A DNA stretch of 64,000 nt from Deinococcus aestuarii (GTDB lineage Bacteria; Deinococcota; Deinococci; Deinococcales; Deinococcaceae): NCBI RefSeq assembly GCF_018863415.1, contig NZ_JAHKSN010000011.1, positions 1 to 64,000 of the forward strand, read 5' to 3'. Below are positions 19,758 to 39,709 of the stretch, one piece after another. Both the position numbers and the translations under genes were made by a program. The stretch's first letter is position 1; every line of letters begins with the position of its first letter. The notes beneath the pieces were generated by a model. The model worked only from the letters and a program-made list of their open reading frames with translations. It was not told the origin of the DNA and did no database searches.

Positions 19758-19761
<4 letters not shown>
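18523..19761 (+). CDS. Membrane protein with two SPOR domains
   Basis: A single N-terminal transmembrane segment (about residues 15-33) precedes a long Pro/Thr/Ala-rich periplasmic linker, then two SPOR domains: residues about 196-265 (YRVSLGSFATRRTAERL through VAQIGPFPDEATA) and about 344-412 (VYLQLGAFDQVESAQTL through VLVGPFSG). SPOR domains bind denuded peptidoglycan at division sites (established). The gene is coupled to the TPR gene upstream and to rex downstream (4-nt overlaps on both sides), suggesting an envelope or division role. Confidence 0.8.
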
Positions 19762-20461
<700 letters not shown>

Positions 20462-20465
<4 letters not shown>

Positions 20466-21091
20466 AGAGACTGTTGCCCGCCCTCGCCCTGCCCCTGCTG
20501 CTCGCCGCGTGCGGAGGGGGAACGCCCAGCCTCTCCGGTCAGGTGGGCATGACGGCCAACCTGACCGGGGCCGACATCGAAAGCACGTTGACGATCACAA
20601 CCGACGCGACCACCGGTCAGGTGACCGGGCTCAGCATCAAGCAGCTCTCCGAGCAGCCCACGCTGCGGGTCGTCGTCGCGCCCGCCAGCCTCGGCGTGAC
20701 CCTCACGGGCATCGAGGTGACGGTGGTCGATGCGGCCGGAATCACCTACAGCAAGGTCTTCAGGCAGGCCCTGGCCGAACGCGTCCCCAGCGGCTACGCC
20801 TGCAAGGCGACGGTGGAGGCGACCCAGCCCCTCGTGCCCTTGACCGACCAGTGCGACTACAGCCTGAAGATGCCCTACGCGAAGACCGTGGATGTGGCGA
20901 ATGTTCCCGTCATTGACGCGACGACCACGGGGCAGGCGGCCTTCGACTTCGCCTCTCGCTACTCAGACCTCACGGCCTGCCCCGACCTCTCCCTCAATGT
21001 CCGGCTGCTCGGCTTCGACGACCTTCGCCGTGAGATCCAGCCCATCGTGATCACCCGGGCGCCGATTCAAGAGACCTGCAACGTCCTCTAG
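20462..21091 (+). CDS. Putative lipoprotein
   Basis: The 209-residue product begins MKRLLPALALPLLLAACGGG: a lipoprotein signal peptide with lipobox LLAAC and lipidated Cys17. The rest is a soluble, Thr/Val-rich domain with two late cysteines, no recognised family. The ATG at 20462 overlaps the rex stop by 4 nt, so this is the fourth gene of the run. A longer in-frame upstream start was rejected because it removes the signal peptide from the N-terminus. Confidence 0.75.
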
Positions 21092-21104
21092 GAGTAACCA
21101 GTCC

Positions 21105-23198
21105 ATGACCCATCCTGCCCTGCGCTCCCTGGCCCTCACCCTCCCCCTGCTGCTCGCCGCGTGCGGGGGCACGACGCCCGGCACCACGACCTCCACTGGC
21201 GGCAGCAACCAGGCACCCGAGGCCAGCATCCTGAGTGCCAGCGGCGCGAGACTGGGCACGGGGGTCGTGGTCGGCCCCAGCGCGCAGTTCACGCTGAACG
21301 TCAGTGACGCCGACGGCAGCGTCCGGGTGATCGAGTGGACGGTGACGCAGGGCCCGAAGACCCTCTCCAGCGGCAAGCTCAGCGGCGATGAGGTCAAGGC
21401 CCGGCTGCCCCTCACGCTGCCCACCCTGGCGGGCGGGACCTACACGCTCACGGTGAAGGTCACCGACGATGGGGGCGCCACGGCGAGCGCGCAGACGGGC
21501 TTCACGGTGGACGCCACCGCTCCCGTCCTCGGCCCCGTCGCCCTGAACGGCACGGCCCTCGCCGACGGGGCGAGCACCACCCTGGTGGTCGGCGCGAGCG
21601 GCACCCTGACGGCGAGCGCCACCGACAACGCCGCGGGCGTGACCCTGAACGTGTACCGGGGCAGCACCCTGTTCGCCTCCGGAACGGGCAGCGTCACAGC
21701 CGACCTCAGCGGGGGCGCCGCCGGAAGCACGGCCTACACGGTGGTGGCCGTCGATGCCGTGGGCAACAGCACCAGCCGGGCCTTCACGGTGAACTACCAG
21801 GCCAACTCCAAGGAGACGCCCGCCCCCACCCCGGTCCTCTTGATCAACAACACGGGCGCGCAGCCCTACAGCAACGTGCTCAGCGTCACTGCCTCGGCGG
21901 GGGTGGCGCCCGGGATCGCGCTGAAGCAGTTGATCCTGGAGGTCACCGACGCCAACGGCATCGTGGACACCACGACCTACACGGCCTCCAGCGAGAACGC
22001 CACCTTCAACATCGACACCACCAAGTTCCCGGACGGGGCCCTCAAACTGCGGGCCATCGCCATCGACGCGACCGACCAGCGGGGCACGAGCGGCGTGAAC
22101 ACGGTGCAGATCAGCAACCTGGTCGCCCCCACCCTCACCATCGTGTCGCCGACCAACGGCGGCAGCGTCACCGGGATCACGGACGTGACGATTCAGGTGC
22201 GCCGCAACAACACGGGCTTCGACTTCACCGCGCAGACGGACAATGTCGCGCTCGACGTCATCGACTCGCGTGGGCAGCTCGTGACGACCCAGACGGGGAC
22301 CCTGAGCAAGGTCAACGAGGGGCTGTACCAGGCCACGCTGAGTGTGGACTTCAACGCGACCCAGTACCTCAACGGGGCCTACACGCTCAAGGCGCGCACG
22401 AACGTCCTGCTGAGCGGGGAGAGCACGGCCCGCACGCTCACGGCGGTCAACGACGTCTCGAACCTCTCCAGGGTCGGCGTTCCCCCCGCCCTGAACATCA
22501 TCCTGCCCGCCTTCTACGGCGACGACCCCAACAGCCCCCAGAGCGGGAAGCGGCCGGTCCTCACCCGCAAGAGCGCCATCGCCGTACAGGTCAGCGACAG
22601 CGACGCGATCCAGCAGGTGCAGCTCCAGTTCACCTGTGACCAGGCCACCCGGCTGCCCACCCAGAGCTGCAACACGTCCGCGTACAACTTCAACTTCCCC
22701 ATCGGGGAGGCCGGGCTCTTCTACCGCGTCTTCGACACGGGCGTGCTCATCGACGGGCAACCCTTTGTCGAGAACGGCAACTACGTGATGCGTGTGACGG
22801 CCACCGACGCGGCGGGCAACAGCAACATCAAGGAAATCAACGTTGTCGTGGACCGGAGCAGCGCGGGGATCGCCAATCTGGGTCCGGTGGTCACCACCAC
22901 CTTCGAGAGCGCGGCCAGCAAGTACACCCCCGCCTCCGCACTCTGGCGGGTCCAGGGAACGAACGTGAACCCCGTCCGGATCATCTCCCTGTGGTACGAC
23001 GGCGGCGGAGAAGGGCTGTCCCGGGAAATCCCGACCCTGGTGGGCATCGAGACCGACGCGGCCCCGGGCAGCGTGATCGGAAGCGGCACCTCCTTCAACA
23101 AGGCGGGCTCCTACCGCCAGGACTTCCTGGTGCAGGACCTCGTCACGGGCGTCGTGGAGCTGTACCCCGGCGGGCTGGTGAACGTCAGCGAGAAGTAA
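21105..23198 (+). CDS. Large Ig-like-domain lipoprotein
   Basis: The 697-residue product has a lipoprotein signal (LPLLLAACGGT, lipidated Cys20) followed by repeated beta-sandwich units of cadherin/Ig/PKD type (SDADGSVRVIEWTVTQGP; TYTLTVKVTDDGG; YTVVAVDAVGNS; VMRVTATDAAGNS). Such repeats occur in cell-surface adhesive or structural proteins. It lies 13 nt after the previous lipoprotein gene, with GGAGTAACC upstream, and ends the operon at a bidirectional terminator. Confidence 0.7.
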   Translation: MTHPALRSLALTLPLLLAACGGTTPGTTTSTGGSNQAPEASILSASGARLGTGVVVGPSAQFTLNVSDADGSVRVIEWTVTQGPKTLSSGKLSGDEVKARLPLTLPTLAGGTYTLTVKVTDDGGATASAQTGFTVDATAPVLGPVALNGTALADGASTTLVVGASGTLTASATDNAAGVTLNVYRGSTLFASGTGSVTADLSGGAAGSTAYTVVAVDAVGNSTSRAFTVNYQANSKETPAPTPVLLINNTGAQPYSNVLSVTASAGVAPGIALKQLILEVTDANGIVDTTTYTASSENATFNIDTTKFPDGALKLRAIAIDATDQRGTSGVNTVQISNLVAPTLTIVSPTNGGSVTGITDVTIQVRRNNTGFDFTAQTDNVALDVIDSRGQLVTTQTGTLSKVNEGLYQATLSVDFNATQYLNGAYTLKARTNVLLSGESTARTLTAVNDVSNLSRVGVPPALNIILPAFYGDDPNSPQSGKRPVLTRKSAIAVQVSDSDAIQQVQLQFTCDQATRLPTQSCNTSAYNFNFPIGEAGLFYRVFDTGVLIDGQPFVENGNYVMRVTATDAAGNSNIKEINVVVDRSSAGIANLGPVVTTTFESAASKYTPASALWRVQGTNVNPVRIISLWYDGGGEGLSREIPTLVGIETDAAPGSVIGSGTSFNKAGSYRQDFLVQDLVTGVVELYPGGLVNVSEK

Positions 23199-23225
23199 AG
23201 CCCTGGCGTGAGTGCCAGGCATCAA

Positions 23226-23259
23226 AAAGAACCGCACTGCATACACGGTGCGGTTCTTT
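23226..23259. terminator. Bidirectional terminator
   Basis: A perfect 12-bp stem (AAAGAACCGCAC 23226-23237, GTGCGGTTCTTT 23248-23259, 10-nt loop) with A-rich and T-rich flanks serves both convergent transcripts. Confidence 0.9.
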
Positions 23260-23275
23260 CTCCTGTCGTGCGGAT

Positions 23276-25201
<1,926 letters not shown>

Positions 25202-25208
25202 GCCCTCC

Positions 25209-25214
25209 AGAATA
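25209..25214 (-). promoter_or_regulatory. Leaderless -10 of cpdB
   Basis: TATTCT, 7 nt before GTG at 25201. The intervening bases GGAGGGC also resemble a ribosome binding site. Confidence 0.45.
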
Positions 25215-25224
25215 CGCCGCCGGG

Positions 25225-26505
<1,281 letters not shown>

Positions 26506-26533
26506 GCTGCCTCCCTGGTTGTGGCGTCCGGGA

Positions 26534-26539
26534 AGCATA
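26534..26539 (-). promoter_or_regulatory. Possible -10 for the alpha-hydroxy-acid oxidase gene
   Basis: TATGCT on the minus strand, about 28 nt before ATG at 26505; -35 unclear. Confidence 0.35.
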
Positions 26540-26570
26540 ACGCGCGGGCGTGCCGTGCTCGGCGGGGAAC

Positions 26571-26576
26571 TATGCT
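26571..26576 (+). promoter_or_regulatory. Possible -10 for the 46-aa membrane protein
   Basis: TATGCT, 32 nt before ATG at 26609; -35 unclear. It is divergent from the identical hexamer at 26534. Confidence 0.35.
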
Positions 26577-26608
26577 GGACGCCACTGCCCCAACGATCAG
26601 GAGGTTCC

Positions 26609-26749
26609 ATGTCCCCCTCTGACCACACGCGCTTCCAGTCCACCCCACCCGCCACCTCCGCCCAGACGATGGGGCTGGCCGCCGTGCTGATCGCCCTGGG
26701 TGCGGTCGCCCTGGCCCGTCTCCGCGCCCGGCGAAAACGGGAACCGTGA
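26609..26749 (+). CDS. Small single-span membrane protein
   Basis: A 46-residue ORF begins MSPSDHTRF, has one hydrophobic helix (about residues 20-36, [19 protein letters not shown]) and a basic tail (RARRKREP). CAGGAGG sits 6 nt before ATG at 26609, which supports translation. The positive-inside tail predicts a cytoplasmic C-terminus. Function unknown. Confidence 0.6.
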   Translation: MSPSDHTRFQSTPPATSAQTMGLAAVLIALGAVALARLRARRKREP

Positions 26750-26833
26750 GAGGGCTCGGCAGGTCCTGACCACCCGGCGCCCCTTCCGGTCAGCAGTTGG
26801 GATGCGGAGCGAGCGAAGGTCCTGAGCCGCCTG

Positions 26834-27479
26834 TTACAACGCCGCTGCCAACCGCCCGAACAACGCGGGCACGGGCGGCACGCCGTCCCCGTTCACCCAG
26901 CCGAAGCGGCGGTCGCGCAGGGCAGCCCCCTCCCCCACTCCCAGTCCGTTGGGGAAGCGGGGGCGGAGGTCGAGGGGTTCGGTGACTTCACGGGCACCGG
27001 GCAGGACACCCAACCCACGCTCCACCTCCCGCGCGTGGCCGAAGTGCATCAGGTGGACCTCCGCCCCGTCCTGCCAGGCGAAGCGGGCGCCCACGTCACC
27101 CCATGCGGCGAGGTCACCGGGAGCCGCGACATGCCGCACGTTCAGGCCGGGTCGCAAACGCAGGGTGACCTCCAGCGCCTCGCCCAGGGCCCCGAAACTC
27201 CCGACGAAGGGGCGGGTGAGGTCGTAGCCCTGGACGTTTTTCACGGTGCGCCCGCCCGCCCGGACCACGCGGCCGGAGGGGGCGCGAAAGGTCACGCCGA
27301 GCACCTCCGCCCCGAAGAAAAAGGTCTGCCCGAAGCCGCCGCGCGAGACGAGGCCGCCCACGCCGCCAGGCAGTTCGACGCGCGGAAAGGGGGGAAAGAG
27401 GCCGGGCGGGAGCGCCCCGTAGACCTCCAGCAGCCCGGTCCCCCCACTCACCGTCACCGTCTGGTCGCCGGGGGAGAGG

Positions 27480-27499
<20 letters not shown>
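26834..27499 (-). CDS. glcE: Glycolate oxidase FAD-binding subunit GlcE
   Basis: The 221-residue protein has the GlcE-type half of the PCMH flavin fold: [27 protein letters not shown] and [22 protein letters not shown]. GlcE is the second, shorter FAD subunit of the GlcDEF glycolate dehydrogenase. It is shorter than E. coli GlcE. It overlaps glcD by 20 nt; GTG at 27499 or ATG at 27493 are both possible starts. Confidence 0.85.
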
Positions 27500-30213
<2,714 letters not shown>

Positions 30214-30217
<4 letters not shown>

Positions 30218-30231
30218 GGGCGGGCCCTCAT
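30214..30231 (-). CDS. Possible leaderless mini-ORF (MRARP) ahead of glcF
   Basis: ATG at 30231 lies 7 nt after TATCCT (30239-30244). Five codons later its TGA overlaps the GTG start of glcF. This could be a translation-coupling or regulatory leader peptide; it may also be chance. Confidence 0.4.
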
Positions 30232-30238
30232 GACCAGC

Positions 30239-30244
30239 AGGATA
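30239..30244 (-). promoter_or_regulatory. -10 of the glcF-glcD-glcE operon
   Basis: TATCCT, 7 nt before the mini-ORF ATG. Confidence 0.45.
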
Positions 30245-30333
30245 GGCGGGGGCGGCGAGGACAAAAGGGAGTCATGTAGCCCGCCCCCTGACCTCTCCCC
30301 CGGTGCCGCCCGGAGGACCCGCCCGGGCCGCCC

Positions 30334-31527
30334 TCACTTCAGGCTGTCGGCCGAGACGATCTGGATTTTGGCGACCTGGGGCTGCAACACGTCGTCGAAG
30401 CGCATGACCAGCAGGCGGGAGCGCAGACGCTCACCCGTGCTCGAGAAGCCGATGGCGCCCGTGACCGTGACGCAACGGCTGTTGTCTCCGGCGAAGCAGG
30501 CGGGCAGGGTGGCCCGGCGCACGGCCTCACTCACCTGGGCGCGGGTGGGCAGGCCACCCCGGCCGGTCAACGCCGTCTTGATCGCCGTGATCAGCGTGTT
30601 CGTCGCGTCGTAGGCGTAGACCGACAGGCCTTCGGGCTTGGCCTGGTAGGCCGCCCGGTCCTTGTCGGCGAACTCGAGCCCGCTGGAAAAGGAGCTCACC
30701 GACCCGAATACGGTCGTGTAGATCACGCCCGCCCCGGCGAGACCGGCCTGCTGCAAAAACTTGCTGGAGTCCAGGCCGTCTCCCCCCATGAAGGGAACCT
30801 TGATTCCCGCCGCACGCAACGCCTTGACCAGTCCGGCCCCGACATCGTAGGTCCCCCCGAAGTAAACGGCATCCGCGCCGCTGGCCCCGACCTTTCTCAC
30901 CACGTCGGCGATCTGGGCAGCGTTGGACACGCCGACGTAGGCGGGAACGCCCACCTTGCGCCCCTTCAGCGTGCCCATCAGGATTTTGCTGAGGCCGTTG
31001 CCGGAGGTGGTGTTGTCGGAGATCACGAAGACGGATTTTGCCTTCAACTCGTCGGCCAGAGAGTTGGCCGCCGCCACCCCCTGGGCGCCGTCCGGGGCCA
31101 CCACGCGGCTGAAGTGCGTCCAGTTGTTGTGCGTGAGTCCGTCGTTGGTGCTGCCCGGCGAGATGATGGCGAGCCTGGCGGGGGCGAACCCCTGCGCCAA
31201 CGCCCTCGAGACGCTGGAGTTGTAGGCCCCCACCACGCCCAGAACGCTCCGGTCGGCCACGAGGGTCCTGGCGAGCCCGGCACCCACGGTGGCGGAGGCC
31301 TGATCGTCGTAGGTCACCAGCACCAGCTCGTGCCCCAGGGCCCTCAGCGCCCCCACCTGCCCCCGGACCGCCAGCTCGGCCCCGCGCCTGATCTCCGTGC
31401 CGAAGCCGCTCACGTCGCCGCTCATCGGGCCCACCACGGCGATCTTGATGGTGGCGGCCTGGGCCGCGCCCGCGAGCAGCGCGGCGGCGAGCATGGAGGA
31501 GAGAAACCGGAAGCTCTGTTGACCCAT
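30334..31527 (-). CDS. Branched-chain amino acid-type ABC transporter substrate-binding protein
   Basis: The 397-residue protein has a signal peptide ([15 protein letters not shown]) and a type I periplasmic-binding fold: [58 protein letters not shown] and [13 protein letters not shown]. This is the LivJ/LivK class, binding amino acids, amides or similar ligands. No permease or ATPase genes are adjacent, so it is an orphan binding protein. The start ATG at 31527 follows GAGGG. Confidence 0.85.
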   Translation of the reverse strand: MGQQSFRFLSSMLAAALLAGAAQAATIKIAVVGPMSGDVSGFGTEIRRGAELAVRGQVGALRALGHELVLVTYDDQASATVGAGLARTLVADRSVLGVVGAYNSSVSRALAQGFAPARLAIISPGSTNDGLTHNNWTHFSRVVAPDGAQGVAAANSLADELKAKSVFVISDNTTSGNGLSKILMGTLKGRKVGVPAYVGVSNAAQIADVVRKVGASGADAVYFGGTYDVGAGLVKALRAAGIKVPFMGGDGLDSSKFLQQAGLAGAGVIYTTVFGSVSSFSSGLEFADKDRAAYQAKPEGLSVYAYDATNTLITAIKTALTGRGGLPTRAQVSEAVRRATLPACFAGDNSRCVTVTGAIGFSSTGERLRSRLLVMRFDDVLQPQVAKIQIVSADSLK

Positions 31528-31590
31528 CCCTCAGAGGAAGAACCCCGGCTCACGGGGCCCTTCCTTCCCGGAGCGGGCACGCGAGGTCTC

Positions 31591-32670
31591 TCACGCCAGA
31601 GGCAGGCCGAAGAGGGTGGGGGGAGGGTCGGTGGGGGGGCCCAGCCCGGAGACGGTGATCCCCACGAGCCGCACCCCCCGGCCACCGATCAGCTCGGCGC
31701 TCACGAGGCGGGCGGCGGCGCGGCCGAGCGTCCCCGCGTCGCGCACCGGGTACCCCAGGGTGACCCGCCGCGTCACGACGGCCCGGCTGTCGAACCTCAG
31801 CTTGAGGATGACCACCCGCCCTGAGAGCCCCGCCCGGGTGAGCCGCCCCTCCACCGCCCGGGCGAGGTCCGGCAGCACGCCGCACACCTGCTCGGCGGTC
31901 CGCAGATCGTCCGCGTAGGTCTCCTCCGTCCCGATGCTCACGGGCGCGCGGCCAGGCTCCACCGGGCGGTCGTCCTGCCCCCGGGCGATGCGGGCGAAAT
32001 GCTCACCGACCCGGCCAAACCACGCCACGAGCTGCGCGGGCGGTGTGGCGCGCAGGTCCGCCCCGGTGTGGACGCCGTGCGCGGCGAGTTTGGCGGCGGT
32101 CGCCGGACCGATGCCGTGGAAGGCTCCGGTGGGCAGGGCCGCCAGCAGCGTATCCGCCTCCCCCGGCAACAGCAGGGTCAGGCCGTCGGGCTTGTTCATG
32201 CCGCTCGCCAGCTTCGCCAGGAACTTGTTGACGCTCACCCCCGCCGTGGCGGTGAGGCCGGGCCGGGCGTGAATCTCGGCGCGGATGCTCTCGGCGATGC
32301 GGGTCGCGCTCGGCCCGCCCTGAAGCGGCGCGGTCACGTCGAGGTACGCCTCGTCCAGCGACAGCGGCTCGACGAGCGGCGTGTAGGCGGCGAAGATGTC
32401 CCGCACCCCCGCGCTCACCTCGCGGTAGGCGTCGAATCTCGGCTCCACGACGACCAGACCGGGGCAGCGTTCGAGGGCGCGGTAGAGGGGCATGGCGCTG
32501 CGCACCCCGTACACCCGCGCCTCGTAGCTCGCGGTCAGGACCACCGAGCGTTTGCCGCCCCAGGCGACGGCGAGGGGACGCCCACGCAGCCGGGGCTCGT
32601 CCCGCTGTTCCACCGACGCGTAAAAGGCGTCCATGTCCACGTGGATGATCTTGCGCGGCGCCCCTTCCAC
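31591..32670 (-). CDS. dinB: DNA polymerase IV (Y family)
   Basis: The 359-residue protein has HVDMDAFYASVEQ (catalytic Asp12), SYEARVYGVRSAMPLYRALERCP and SLDEAYLDVT with the second acidic pair, then the thumb (GIGPATAAKLAAHGV) and little-finger domain. It performs error-prone translesion synthesis. Start is GTG at 32670, 6 nt after TAGACT. No LexA-like or RDRM-like operator was seen at the promoter. Confidence 0.92.
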   Translation of the reverse strand: MEGAPRKIIHVDMDAFYASVEQRDEPRLRGRPLAVAWGGKRSVVLTASYEARVYGVRSAMPLYRALERCPGLVVVEPRFDAYREVSAGVRDIFAAYTPLVEPLSLDEAYLDVTAPLQGGPSATRIAESIRAEIHARPGLTATAGVSVNKFLAKLASGMNKPDGLTLLLPGEADTLLAALPTGAFHGIGPATAAKLAAHGVHTGADLRATPPAQLVAWFGRVGEHFARIARGQDDRPVEPGRAPVSIGTEETYADDLRTAEQVCGVLPDLARAVEGRLTRAGLSGRVVILKLRFDSRAVVTRRVTLGYPVRDAGTLGRAAARLVSAELIGGRGVRLVGITVSGLGPPTDPPPTLFGLPLA

Positions 32671-32676
32671 CCGGGC

Positions 32677-32682
32677 AGTCTA
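32677..32682 (-). promoter_or_regulatory. Leaderless -10 of dinB
   Basis: TAGACT, 6 nt before GTG at 32670. Confidence 0.6.
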
Positions 32683-32685
32683 GGC

Positions 32686-33903
<1,218 letters not shown>

Positions 33904-33909
33904 GGGCGG

Positions 33910-33915
33910 AGGGTA
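33910..33915 (-). promoter_or_regulatory. Leaderless -10 of the RlmI-type gene
   Basis: TACCCT, 6 nt before ATG at 33903. Confidence 0.5.
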
Positions 33916-33986
33916 GCGCAGGCGGCAGCAACGAAAAGGGACGGGTGGAGTCTCCCCCACCACGTCCCGTGATCCCCTTCCGGCGC

Positions 33987-35186
<1,200 letters not shown>

Positions 35187-35190
35187 AGTT

Positions 35191-36090
35191 CTACTCCTCC
35201 TCACTTTCGTCTACTGCAACACAGGCACTAACAAAGTTTCTTCCCAATTTTGTCAAATACCCGACTTCATAATCCATGTCATACCTAAAATCTTCCAGAA
35301 CAGCACCAGAAAACCTTGTTATAGCCGCATCTACATCTTGTGTAAAGGGGCCGAGCGAATTTCCACTGACAACCTCTCTGTAGTCGTCCTCAAACCTAAT
35401 TATTCCAAGACGTTCTAGGTTGTCTATCTGGGCAAACATGTTGTTCGAATCATATTCCTTCGGGTACACGTAACCAACATAGGACCAATCTCTGCCAGGG
35501 GAGCGAGATTTAGCATCCTCGAAACGAATCAACCTCCATGAGTTTAATTCAATAGGGGTATCAAATATACTCACATCAACATCACTATAATTCCTTGGGT
35601 CTATATAGATTTTTATTATTGGCAAACTTTCTGGGAACTCTCCGTTGATCCAATCAGAAGAGTAATTCTGTATTAACCGTGCCTCTTCCGCATCCAACTG
35701 CCTTATTATTTCTACAAAGGCAGGGTGGGCTTTTGAATTAACATCACAGGACGACGCGAGCAGATTGGCGAACATCTTTCTCAATTCGTCTTCAAACACG
35801 CTGTATTCGAGAGATTGAACTATTGGTCCTAGCATTTTTGGAGAAGGAAGTGTTTTGTCCTCTTCTTTAATCTTGTCGAATCGCTCCTTATACTCCTTCT
35901 CGAATTGAGCGACTTTATCTTCCCACTTAATGTCAAGAACTTTGCCCCAAAATCTCGGATAGTAGGAAATAGCCTTGAACACGAAACCTATCGTTTCGCC
36001 AAGATTGGAGACAGATGGCTTGAGTCCATCTTCATATACACCTTCAGCGAACTTACCGAAAAACTTATCGCTAGGACTTTCTTCAGGCAT
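35191..36090 (-). CDS. DUF4393 (Abi-alpha) protein, putative abortive-infection factor
   Basis: The 299-residue protein shows the DUF4393 signature: an N-terminal region (residues about 14-45, [20 protein letters not shown]), a charged coiled stretch ([24 protein letters not shown]), the core [36 protein letters not shown] and [20 protein letters not shown]. The family is linked to phage abortive infection by name; its mechanism here is unknown. The gene is AT-rich (38% and 45% G+C in two 60-nt lines counted by hand) and uses AGA and ATA codons, unlike its neighbours. ATG at 36090 overlaps the hydrolase stop by 8 nt. It is probably a transferred gene. Confidence 0.8.
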   Translation of the reverse strand: MPEESPSDKFFGKFAEGVYEDGLKPSVSNLGETIGFVFKAISYYPRFWGKVLDIKWEDKVAQFEKEYKERFDKIKEEDKTLPSPKMLGPIVQSLEYSVFEDELRKMFANLLASSCDVNSKAHPAFVEIIRQLDAEEARLIQNYSSDWINGEFPESLPIIKIYIDPRNYSDVDVSIFDTPIELNSWRLIRFEDAKSRSPGRDWSYVGYVYPKEYDSNNMFAQIDNLERLGIIRFEDDYREVVSGNSLGPFTQDVDAAITRFSGAVLEDFRYDMDYEVGYLTKLGRNFVSACVAVDESEEE

Positions 36091-37273
36091 TAACCACCTC
36101 AACTTCTGACAACACCCGCGCCACGAACCTCTCCAGCGCCGCGTCGTACTTCTCCGGGTCGATGTTCCAGCAGCGGATGTGCTTGGCGCCCTCGACCCGG
36201 TGGTACTCCACCAGATCGGGGCGGGCGGCGGCGAGGGCGTCCGCCTGCCCCACCGGAATGGTGCGGTCGCGGGTGCCATGCCACAGGAGGATGGGCACCC
36301 GGAAGGTGGGGGCAGCCCTGATCTGGTCCACCGCGTCGAAGTCCTGGCCGCTGCGGCGAGTGACGACGTACTGCACGAAGGTCGCCACGTGCCGCGCCAC
36401 GAAGGGCGGCAGACCGTACCGCTGCCCCTGCCAGCGGATGGTCGCGCGCCAGTCGAGGACCGGGCAGTCGAGCATCACGCCCAGAACGGGAAGGGGGAAC
36501 GGCTCGTGCTTGGGCCGCAGCACGCTCAGGACGATATTGCCGCCCATGCTGAAGCCGTACAGCACCGCCCGCCGGTAGCACGCCTCCTTCGCCCATTGGA
36601 GGGCCGCCAGCACGTCCTCGGCCTCCTCGTCGCCCAGGGTGTGAAAGCCGTTCTGGGAACGCGGGGCACCAAAGGCGTTGCGGAAGGTGACGAAGAGGGA
36701 GCCCGCACCCGTGCGCCGGAGTGCCGGAAGCATCCTGAGCGCCTGCGACCGCTGCCCGCCGTGCCCGTGGACGACGATCACAATGGCGTCTCGCTCGCCC
36801 GAGACAGGCGGGATTTGCCAGGCGGGCATGTCTCCCAAGGGCGTGCTGACAACGGTGTTCTCGTACTCCACGCCCAGTTGCGCCGGGGTGCCGTTGTAGA
36901 CGAAGGAGGAGGCCCAGGCAATGGCTCCGTTCGGCAGGAGGCCGCGTTCCTCCTGAATCTCCCGCCGCACAAGCGTCCCCACAATTCCCGCCGGGCCTAG
37001 GATCGCGTGCCCCCGGTTGGGCCGCAGGGGCACGATGCCGATGACCCCGCGCGAGAGCGTTTCGGGCGAGGCGGGCAGGTAGATCGAGTTGCCCCGCCGC
37101 CCCACAGGCACGAACGTCCCTTTCACCCAGCGCGTCTTGGACCGCAGGGTGATGTCGGCGCCCACGAACGCCCCGACCGCCAGCAGGGCGGCGTAACCCA
37201 GGGCGGCCCAGGCGGCGACGCGGCGCTTGCGGACGTGGCGCAGACGGTCGAGGAGACGGGGACGCTCGTTCAT
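36083..37273 (-). CDS. Membrane-anchored alpha/beta hydrolase
   Basis: The 396-residue product has an N-terminal membrane helix (about residues 18-40), a beta-barrel-like segment and an alpha/beta hydrolase domain: oxyanion [11 protein letters not shown], nucleophile elbow [11 protein letters not shown] (Ser), acid site [12 protein letters not shown] and GAKHIRCW with the probable catalytic His. Substrate unknown; an esterase or thioesterase role would fit the beta-oxidation operon. ATG at 37273 lies 4 nt after the fadN stop. Its last few codons are AT-rich and overlap the inserted DUF4393 gene, so its C-terminus may have been changed by that insertion. Confidence 0.75.
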   Translation of the reverse strand: MNERPRLLDRLRHVRKRRVAAWAALGYAALLAVGAFVGADITLRSKTRWVKGTFVPVGRRGNSIYLPASPETLSRGVIGIVPLRPNRGHAILGPAGIVGTLVRREIQEERGLLPNGAIAWASSFVYNGTPAQLGVEYENTVVSTPLGDMPAWQIPPVSGERDAIVIVVHGHGGQRSQALRMLPALRRTGAGSLFVTFRNAFGAPRSQNGFHTLGDEEAEDVLAALQWAKEACYRRAVLYGFSMGGNIVLSVLRPKHEPFPLPVLGVMLDCPVLDWRATIRWQGQRYGLPPFVARHVATFVQYVVTRRSGQDFDAVDQIRAAPTFRVPILLWHGTRDRTIPVGQADALAAARPDLVEYHRVEGAKHIRCWNIDPEKYDAALERFVARVLSEVEVVNA

Positions 37274-37277
37274 TGGC

Positions 37278-39611
<2,334 letters not shown>

Positions 39612-39639
39612 GCGACCTCCGGTAGCTGTAGCTGGATTC

Positions 39640-39654
39640 TTGAACTCAGTTCAA
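39640..39654 (-). promoter_or_regulatory. Probable repressor operator at the fad promoter
   Basis: TTGAACTCAGTTCAA is a perfect palindrome with 7-bp arms and a single central base. It abuts the -10, covering the start point, where a TetR-type fatty-acid regulator would act. The regulator is not in the window. Confidence 0.65.
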
Positions 39655-39683
39655 ACTTTAGGACGCGCACGAGGGTTTGTCCA
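39655..39683 (-). promoter_or_regulatory. fad operon promoter
   Basis: On the minus strand TGGACA (39683-39678) and TAAAGT (39660-39655) are 17 bp apart. Confidence 0.75.
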
Positions 39684-39709
39684 CCCGGAAGGGCACAAAC
39701 GGGATGGGC

